Shown: positions 56,268-64,000 of the stretch, in pieces | Layout: each line of letters begins with the position of its first letter | Position numbering within the stretch: the stretch's first letter is position 1 | Origin: Diadophis punctatus similis | Taxonomy: Eukaryota > Chordata > Lepidosauria > Squamata > Dipsadidae | DNA: 64,000 nt | Direction of reading: 5' to 3' | Assembly (NCBI GenBank): GCA_023053685.1 | Contig: JALIGW010000005.1 | Location: forward strand, 51,821,742 to 51,885,741 | Made by a program: the position numbers and the translations under genes | Notes under the pieces: generated by a model | The model's database searches: none | Told to the model about the DNA's origin: nothing | The model's input: only the letters and a program-made list of their open reading frames with translations

Positions 56268-57046
56268 GTTTGGAAACAAATTTTACCTATTATTGGAATT
56301 CAAATTATCTATCTAGATACCCGCATGTATGGACATGTATGTATGGACGTGCACACATACATAAATGAGCCTCAGCATGAATCTTATAGTTGGAGAGATA
56401 GTTTGGCTAATTCTCTAATTATTCTTAATTCTCCAAGGAGTTCTTATTGCTTCTACAGCTGGGGCTGTCATTTTTTTGCTACTGATGGGCATACAAGCTA
56501 GCATATATGATCAGGATTGACAGTATTTTTTTCAGAATAAAAATTATGCTTTAATGTTAACTAGTTCAATCAAGAGATTGAAAAGCAACATTTCAAGAAA
56601 ATTCAGATTCAGATTTATCTGATTTCTGAGGCAATAATGGAATGGAATGTATATTCTGTTTAGCTAAGCTATTGTTCATATTCTTAGATAGATCCCAAAT
56701 CCTCTTCCAGATTTTAATGTCTGGAAATAATCAGGCTGTCTAGGAAATGGATACTTAGATTCATTTTTAATTAATTTTTATACTCCCATAAATCATTAAT
56801 CACAAATATCTTTTTCATTCATTTATAGGTGTCCCTGAAGGAATGATATGAACAAGTACATAAGGTAAATAACATAAATATAGCTATTTTGTGTATGTGT
56901 GAAGATTTTGATGTAGAGATCAGTTATACTCCATGAACATCACTTCAACATTATTTCTTTATGACATCACTTCAAATTGCCCTTTTTAGAACTAAAGAAA
57001 AAAGTCGGTTCCAATTTTCTCCTCTGGCTACAATTTCTTGATAAGT
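56268..57046. other. AT-rich spacer
   Basis: Nothing recognised. Confidence 0.4.
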
Positions 57047-57325
57047 CAGTGGTGGGATTCAATTTTTTTTACTACTGGTTCTGTGGGCGTGGCTTGGTGG
57101 GCGTGGCTTGGCAGGCGTGGCAGGGGAAGGATATTGTAAAATCTCCATTCCCACCCCACTCCAGGAGAAGGTTACTGCAAAATCCCCATTCCCTCCCGAT
57201 CAGCTGGGACTCAGGAGGCAGAGAATAGATGGGGGCAGACCAGAGATGGTATTTACCAGTTCTCCGAACTACTCAAAATTTCTGGTTCTCCAGAACTGGT
57301 CAGAACCTGTTTAATACCACCTCTG
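57047..57325 (+). mobile_element. Non-autonomous hAT element, 279 bp
   Basis: Starts CAGTGGTGGGATTCAATTTT and ends TTAATACCACCTCTG. The interior has GTTCTGTGGGCGTGGCTTGG and CCAGTTCTCCGAACTACTCA as at 45499-45732. No matching 8-bp duplication recovered. Confidence 0.78.
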
Positions 57326-57835
57326 GTCTGCATATCAGTTATTTTGCATGCCTTTTAAAATGGAAAATACATGTTTTTGGTTTCTTAGAAACAATGTGCA
57401 ATTTTATATAAAAACGGTTACATTTGTGTTTGCTTCTCCACTTCAAATGACGGAATATATTGGACCTGCAATATCTTAAAAAATCCAATAAGCTGATCAG
57501 GCAATATATTTATCTACATCTTTATATTTCATATTATAAAATCTATGAAAACAGGAAAAATTCCAATTCAGATATTATCCCATTTAGTGGGATATATTTA
57601 ATTCTCTGCTCCAATATTATCAGAGGCTGTTATGATGCCTTTAAAAAACAACAACAATCTTCTTCAGGGAGGCATATATATTCCCTTCTTACGTGTTAGT
57701 GCAGAGATATTGCTAACAATTCTGGAGAGTAAATATGAGATGATATTATCTTTGATTATCTTCCTTGCATAATCTGTTTTTAGAAACGATCACCAAACAT
57801 CTGATAATATTAGATTCCACATGACAATCTGGAGG
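57326..57835. other. AT-rich spacer
   Basis: Nothing recognised. Confidence 0.4.
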
Positions 57836-58097
57836 CAGCTGCAGAAAAATGGAACTGGGCCGTGTGTGTGGCAGGTTGGTGTGCACGTGTGAGAAGCAGG
57901 CCAGCATGCACATGAGAGCTGTGGGCTGGTGTGCATGCATGAGGGGGGCTGGCATGACGTGGCTTATGTGAGTTGAGCTGCATACGTTCTGACCTGCCTC
58001 TCGCGTGCAGATTCCAGCCCACCAATCACACAGCACAGTTGCCCTCTGCCCCACCCCAGCCAGACTGCCAAGCTGCAAAAGTTGGAGACCGCTGCTG
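57836..58097 (-). mobile_element. hAT-like remnant
   Basis: On the minus strand it starts CAGCGGTCTCCAACTTTTGC, a hAT-type end. The interior is GC-rich with TGCATG/CACGTG-like repeats. The other end is degraded. Confidence 0.5.
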
Positions 58098-58586
58098 TAT
58101 AGAGAAAAATTCAACCCTGTAAAGTAATGAGATAGAGGTGGAAGGAATTCTGCACCTGAAGAGGCCAAAGCTTTCACATCACAACGATGGTTAGATCAAA
58201 TCACATCAATTTCTACTAAGTTTACCCTAATTAGTTACTTTGAAGGACTACATGGTGCTTCTTCCAAACTGAGTTCTTTATTGTTTTCACGCGTTTAGAC
58301 AAAATGTTGCCAGGTCAAGGGTTCTACTATCTACATATACAATATATGCTGTGAACTATTAGGGATGGGCTGCCTTCACCCTCTTTCTCTCACATGTAAT
58401 ATCCGTATTATTCAGATGTAACAACTGAATTATCCAAATGGAGTTGCCTCTTACTCCTCCTTCCTGGAATGCACCCTTCCCTCCTGGAAATTCAGCTCTT
58501 TACTTCATTCTGTCACAAAAAAGTCATTAAAATTCTAAAAAAACAACAACCAATTATCATATCTTCCATCCAATGTTACAGCACAT
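58098..58586. other. Spacer
   Basis: Nothing recognised. Confidence 0.4.
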
Positions 58587-59026
58587 ATTTTACATATCAA
58601 ACTCAATTTCATTGAGGGCTGCATCAGAGTTGTGTTTGACCTCAGGGGGTCAGAGGGGGCATGGCCAGGGTGGGCGTGGTCAGCTTGATGTCAGGCCTGT
58701 TGTGGCCCGAGCACTCTGTCAGTGAAAACAGGCTTCCTGGTCTCCTGTTTTTGGCTGCAACGGCCTCCTGCAACGCTCTGCCACCAAAAATGGAGCTCGG
58801 GAGGGCCGCATGTGGCCCTTGCAAGCTACATTTTTAGCTGTGATGGTTTACTGCAACCCTCTGCCAGAAAAAATGGAGTTCGAGAAGGCCGCATGTGGCC
58901 CTCTCTAGCCTCCTGGCAGAGGCACTGCAGGCGGGTCCTTCGCTGTTTCCAGGGCAGACCCACGGGCCAGATCTAAGCACCCCATGGGCTGGATATGGCC
59001 CACGGACCTTGAGTTTCATATCCCTG
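58587..59026 (-). mobile_element. Non-autonomous hAT element, degraded ends
   Basis: Related to 46453-46829 in the opposite orientation. Has ATCAAACTCAATTTCATTGA at the left and GACCTTGAGTTTCATATCCC at the right. The interior shares AATGGAGCTCGGGAGGGCCG-type segments and GGCTGCAACGGCCTCCTGCA. The outer TIR bases are eroded. Confidence 0.78.
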
Positions 59027-60175
59027 TAGTAAGGCGAAAGGATCGTATATATAGAGAGAGGAAAGGAGAGAGAGTTTTGCTTAATTGTTTTCTATGTTAA
59101 TTTGAAAAATAACTAGGCAAGCTTGAAGAAGAAATCTGAGTTTCCCTCTCTTTCATTATATATCTCCTGGGCATTCTGATCCTGAATATTGAAAGTATTT
59201 AAATATGTGCTCATATAATAATATCAAAATGGGGACTGCCCCAGCATTTATTACTCACATCGAGTAATTATGCATTCTATATATATATCATTACATTTGG
59301 GAAGAGTAATATGCAGTTTTTGGATTTAAACTCTGCATAGGAAATTCTTCTTTTCACCATCTACAGTATATTAGACATAACCTCACCATTTCCATTTGAG
59401 ACCCTATTAATTTAAATTCTTAATAGATTTTTTGAAATTTAACAGCTAAAAAAAGTTTCAATTGTTAATGGTGCTGTAATCAGACTCCTGGAATTCCAAA
59501 GTCTGTCTTTCCTATCAGATACAAAGCAGCCCACACATGTACTATTTACATTCACATAATGACAAAAGTGTTATACAACAAATGTTTTTTAAACTACTTT
59601 CTGTCAAATAAAGAAAGCTTTTAAACTTTTTTCCTCCTCTATGGCTTATAAGCTTTTAAAGTTTAGATTTCAAAAACAGTGTTTTTTTTTTTTTAGATTT
59701 TGTATTAATTTTCTTGCATTTAATTTATGTAATCACTTGACTAGAATTTTAACAAAAAAAAATCAAATGTGAATTTTAGAAAGATGAAGGTATGATCATG
59801 GAACAGAATATCATAATCACAGAGCAATAATCCTAATGGCAAAGCTTTAACCGATGTCCAGACAATTCTATTCACAGTAACAATAGACAATAATAACACC
59901 TAATGCTTCCTTCTATTAGTAGCATTTTTGTCCCAGTATCTATCATAATGACATATTGTACATAATTTCTTGCCTTTTTCTTTAACCAACTCTCCCCTCC
60001 CCCAATAACAAGTTTAAGACAACTTTCTCTTGGAACAAATCTGTTTCTTCTCATTGGTTCTGGTTTCAGGCAACTGATAAAGAGAATTAAGTTTAATTTT
60101 GGAGTTTAAATTCTAAATTATGCATTAATAATCCATCGTATCTTTAAAAATGTCACAGAATTATCTCGATGGCAT
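59027..60175. other. AT-rich stretch, nothing recognised
   Basis: GA-rich and T-rich short tracts (59055-59075, 59682-59695). Nothing else recognised. Confidence 0.4.
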
Positions 60176-61261
60176 AAGGTTCTGATAACTCCCATTTTGT
60201 GCTCCAATCCTGGACTGTGCAGTACACATTAAGGAAGACAGAAGCATTAACATTGAAGTTTACAGAAAACCCACACACAGAGATCAGTATTTACATTTTT
60301 ATTCTCATCACCCACTAGAGCACAAAATGGAAGTTATCAGAACCCTACACCATTGAGTTGAAGGCCTGCCTACAGCAAAGATGGGAAAGAAAAAGAACTA
60401 AAACACATCAAGGAATCCCTCAGAATGTGTGGCTATCCCAAGTGGGCCTTCATCAAATCCCCCCCCCCCAAAACACAACAGGAGCTTCTCCAAAGTAGAC
60501 AAAGAAGAGAACAATAAATGAAGCAATGTTGTCATTCCATACATTACAGGAATATCGGAAAAGCTCAGTAGAATCTTCAGCCAATACAACATACTGTATG
60601 CACACTTTAAACCCAAGAACATGGCAGAAGCTTGTTCACCCCAAAGATAAACACCCAGACACAAACTGAGCAACGTGGTACATGCAGTGCAATGCAGCGA
60701 GACATGTGCAGATATGTACATTGGGAAAACAAAACATAAACTTCATAAACACGTGGCACAACATAGGAGAACAAACCCATCAGGACAAGATTTAGTAGTC
60801 CATCTGCATTTAAAAGACAAAAGCCACTCTTTTGAAGACAACAAAGTTCACACTTTGGACAGATAGGAACTCTGATTTGAAAGAAGGGTTAAAGAGGCCA
60901 TCTATGTCAAAATTGAACAGTCTTCTACAACAGAGTCCTTTCAGCAGTTCCAAGAAAGCTCCACACTCATTTGCACTACTCAGGTGACTCTAAGGACACA
61001 GATAAACCTCCAAGTAGTCTTAACCACTCTCTAAAAAAATGCAATGACCAGTTGTCTGCAAAGAATATAAATCCTTCCATTCCCCACCATCCAGTCAGAG
61101 CTGAAGAAGCTTCTTGGATGAGAACTGAAACATCTTCAAAGAAAAACCAGAAAGTCCAGTTGCTTCTTGAAAAAGCACCTTTGGGACAACCATTACTGAG
61201 AATCTCCATAGACAAGCTGTCATTATCCAGATGGGGCAGGATCAAAGGTGTCCAAGGTTAG
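60176..61261 (+). mobile_element. Penelope-like element, partial
   Basis: The early part codes an RT tail (KFTENPHTE-like, then FILITH-like with breaks). The middle codes a GIY-YIG endonuclease (60675-60866) and VKEAIYVKIEQ, and the 3' region matches 10675-10955. A 29-bp segment at 60176-60203 is repeated inverted at 60318-60346. Frames are interrupted, so it is a dead copy. Confidence 0.85.
60675..60866 (+). pseudogene. Penelope-like GIY-YIG endonuclease fragment
   Basis: A 63-aa frame: CADMYIGKTKHKLHKHVAQH, then SGQDLVVHLHLKDKSHSFED. YIG is at residues 15-17. The position of the conserved catalytic Arg in the RxxxH helix is His here (H26, codon CAC, likely from CGC by CpG decay). The frame stops after KVHTLDR, while coding-like sequence (FERRVKEAIYVKIEQ) continues in another register. 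Non-functional. Confidence 0.85.
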
Positions 61262-61330
61262 TTGATTATTATCACTGTGAAGTGTTTTAAAAGCAATAAA
61301 AACCAAACATTACATTGGTGCCTGTGCATT

Positions 61331-61677
61331 GTACAAACCAGGGGTGAAATCCTCCCGGTTCGCCCGGGCCAGTCCTTCGGCGTATAGCCGATGGAACTGG
61401 CGGCAGTCGCGGCGCGGAGCTTCTCCCGCCCGCTTTCCCGGCCAGCTGAACAAAATCACCGCTTTCCCGGCCCGGCTGAACACAATCATTCGGGTTATTT
61501 TTCCCTCTGTGCATGCGCGCGCATGCACAGAGGGAAAAATAACCCGAATGGCGGCGTTTAGCCGGGCCGGGAAAGCGGGCAGGAGAAGCTCCGCGCCGCG
61601 ACCGCTGCCAGTTCCATCGGCTATACGCCGAAGGACTGGCCCGGGCGAACCGGGAGGATTTCACCCCTGGTACAAAC
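61331..61677. mobile_element. Long-foldback hAT element, 331 bp, with 8-bp TSD
   Basis: The element is 61339-61669. Ends are CAGGGGTGAAATCCTCCCGG and CCGGGAGGATTTCACCCCTG. Perfect duplication GTACAAAC (61331-61338, 61670-61677). Nearly the whole element is one inverted repeat centred on TGCATGCGCGCGCATGCA near 61520. The left arm has an extra ~30-bp duplication of CACCGCTTTCCCGGC-type sequence. Confidence 0.95.
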
Positions 61678-63755
61678 ATGCAGAATATTTCATTAGGTAC
61701 AGTAATTAGACTTCACCACAAATCCCAATCATGATAGTCATAACCCATTGTGCATCTATTCAATAAACAAACAAACCAACAAACACATAAATCTTGAGAA
61801 GAACCAATGTAGAATATATATTTTATAATTTTGTAATTTTGCCATTATAGGGTAAGTTGGTGACTAATAAGATCTTTTCACTAAACATTCATGAGAAAAT
61901 GCCAAACATATATACATAATTGAAACTAGTAACTAAACCTTGGCATAGTAAAATAGTATTTTATATTCAGAAGTAAGCTTGGTTTCTATTTCTTTCTGTG
62001 ACAGAACACGTATGCACAGCTTTTACAGATCACTATTATTTAGACATTAATTTAATTAACAGAAGTATTTCCTTGGCATTTTTTACAGTCTGGATTTGAG
62101 TTAAGAATTATGAAACACGTAGCATCATTGGTACCTTAAGTGTATTTACTTGGCCAGAAATTCCACCATGTGGAATGGGACATGCTTTAATGTACTCCAG
62201 TCTAAGAGGTCTATGTTGTTGTTGTTTTGCATTTATCTGTGCCTCAGATGAGCTGTTCAATCCCTTGCCATTACATACCCATTCAAATTGCAGCAGACTG
62301 AATGTAGCAATGACTGTTTCACAGGGCCCACAGCAGTGCATGGTAACAGATTTTCAAAGCAGTTCAAAGAGTCCAGTTTCCATCTGTGTTTGGTGAAGGG
62401 TGCAAAAAGAAAAGGGAAAAAGAAAAGAACCTTGGGGCCATCTGAAAACTCAGCTTCATCTCTAACACTTGGAATAACAAAGGTGTTATTTTTTCAAAGC
62501 TCCATTATCCCCTCCCGGGGTGGTTCTGCAGATATAGTTCAGGAAAGGTGGAAAACTTCAGAGCTGATATTCCCCTTCTCGACTTTTCCTTCTCCGGGGA
62601 GTTCTTTTGAGGATGGCACAATGGTGACATATATAACATGGGTTATTGCCAGCGGAGGCCAACTGTTAATGAACCCTATAGACAAATTCTTTCTTCTGGT
62701 TTCTGCAGGAAAAAAATAATCTGCAGAGAAACAGCATCTTGAGAGGAATTCCCTCCTCTCTGTTATTTTGATCCAAAGAAAGTAGAGGGTGCTGTGCATC
62801 CACATTACCATACAAAATGAAAACACAGGCCGTTCTGTCTTTTGACATAGCAATGCAAGGATCTCAAAATGTACTCTGTCAGTCCAGTTCTTTGTGTGAT
62901 CAAAGTACTTCCTTTAATTCTAGCCTCTAAAATATTAACCAATCCAACAAATAGTAAGTGCAAATGTGAGTAAACTACTTCCAAATGAAACTGAGTGAAA
63001 GTAACATTTCAAGAAAACCTTCCCTATAGAAGCTAAAATTAACTTTCAGAATATTTAGTCCTGGAAAGAAATTGTGAGGGCCAGAAAGGGATTAGTCAAT
63101 TTGTAGAAATGAGGTTTAGCAATGGCTATTCATCAGGATAACTGAACTAGAGTATCATGTTTATGGGAGTGGACCGCTTTTTGCCCCTTCAAATCTGTGT
63201 GGGGTTCCTAGAAATCTCTGATCAGATGATGATGGATTAACTCAGCTTTTCCACTTTGGTACCATTCACATTAGTTCACATTACTCTCATGAGCAATGAA
63301 CAATGAAAATTGTTAAATATTGACATCTTTAATGGATCCAGGAATATGGAAAACCTTACATTTTCCTGAAAAAGCAAGGCAGAAGGTTACTGACAAGAAT
63401 AGTTAAAAGAGAGACCAATAAGTTTGTTACTTTTCTCTTTCTCATATATCCCCTCCCCCAAAGTCTAACCCGCTGATAAAGAAATTGCTATATGAAAATA
63501 AGCAGATATACGAGATAAGGTATCAAATTAGATAAGACAAAGGATATAAAAGTTTGTTCATCTAACCATATTGTGATTGGTAGCAGCTTCTCCAAAATTA
63601 AGGTATGTTACTGGCATTCTTTCTTTGTGGAGATCTACTGGTCATTTTACTAAAATGTCATTTTTCTTCCAACATGAAATTCAAGATGTCTAATCTGTAG
63701 GTTTTATTCAAGAAATGGTTAAGTTACCACAATCAGTTTGTGCTAGTATCTGAAT
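61678..63755. other. AT-rich stretch, nothing recognised
   Basis: About 2 kb with no repeat family or coding frame. Parts near 62150-62400 lack repeat signatures and could be conserved sequence, but I cannot show this. Confidence 0.35.
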
Positions 63756-64000
63756 CAGTGGCAGGTTGCCGTCTTACTGGTGCCGGTGCGCTGTGCGCAC
63801 ATCTCCAAGTCTCGGGGTGCGCTCGCTTGCTATGCACACGTGCCCCCTCATGCAATTTTGCTTCTGCCCATGCGCGGATGCAAAATTGCGCCAAAATTTC
63901 ACGAGGGGACGCGCACGAGAGAGAGATTTTGGTGCGATTTTGCTTCCGCGCATGCGCGGAGGCAAAATCTCACCGAAATCTCTCTCTCTCACGCGTTCCC
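63756..64000 (+). mobile_element. Non-autonomous hAT element, cut by the window end
   Basis: Starts CAGTGGCAGGTTGCCGTCTT, then GGTGCCGGTGCG, and has TTGCTTCCGCGCATGCGCGG, the CpG-rich interior of the 27990-28323 group. The right end lies outside the window. Confidence 0.78.

Noticed and set aside
61287..61709. 126- and 130-aa ORFs on opposite strands with nearly the same sequence
   Set aside because: Both strands of a near-perfect palindrome give the same translation; not a gene.
62288..62719. 143-aa ORF
   Set aside because: No recognisable domain or motif, and no supporting splice or start context that I could see.

Overview
This window is vertebrate nuclear DNA from a squamate reptile, most likely a snake. 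The evidence is the repeat set: Bov-B LINEs, CR1 and L2/CR1-like LINEs, a Penelope-like element, Sauria-type and other tRNA-derived SINEs, many non-autonomous hAT elements, a DIRS-type retrotransposon and long GA/CT microsatellites. I recognise no host protein-coding exon, tRNA or rRNA gene. The host sequence is AT-rich and looks intergenic or intronic. All recognisable coding capacity belongs to mobile elements, and species assignment is inference.

The centrepiece is a complete DIRS-like tyrosine-recombinase retrotransposon at 18263-24639, coded on the minus strand. It has inverted terminal repeats, an internal complementary region that matches the joined outer ends, a 576-aa gag-like ORF, an RT-RNase H-methylase-like ORF and an overlapping 496-aa tyrosine recombinase with its catalytic residues present. 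The one clear lesion is a frame change at an 11-base homopolymer near the RT N-terminus, so it may be a recent insertion.

Layout. 0-8 kb: two copies of a TA-flanked MITE (477-1109, 5199-5654), a 455-bp purine microsatellite, two hAT elements with perfect 8-bp target duplications (7145-7279, 7418-7843) and a degraded SINE. 9-15 kb: two L2/CR1-like LINE 3' ends, a Penelope-like 3' end, a MITE fragment and a SINE. 17-25 kb: a CR1 fragment and the DIRS element. 25-29 kb: three related GC-rich hAT elements, one inside a LINE and one inside a CR1. 31-41 kb: SINEs, Bov-B copies (one with an 11-bp target duplication), hAT elements, and a three-level nest of a solo LTR inside a hAT element inside a LINE remnant. 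41-55 kb: SINE, hAT copies, three LINE fragments (one 2.7 kb with endonuclease and RT remnants), a CT microsatellite and an L1-like tail. 55-64 kb: a third MITE copy, more hAT elements (one a near-perfect 331-bp foldback), and a Penelope-like fragment with GIY-YIG remnants. The final hAT element runs off the window.

The elements do not form a host pathway. Within the DIRS element the ORFs would cooperate: gag packages RNA, RT-RNase H makes cDNA, the internal complementary region templates circle closure, and the recombinase integrates the circle. LINEs such as Bov-B and CR1 would have supplied machinery in trans for SINEs, and an unseen hAT transposase for the many hAT elements.
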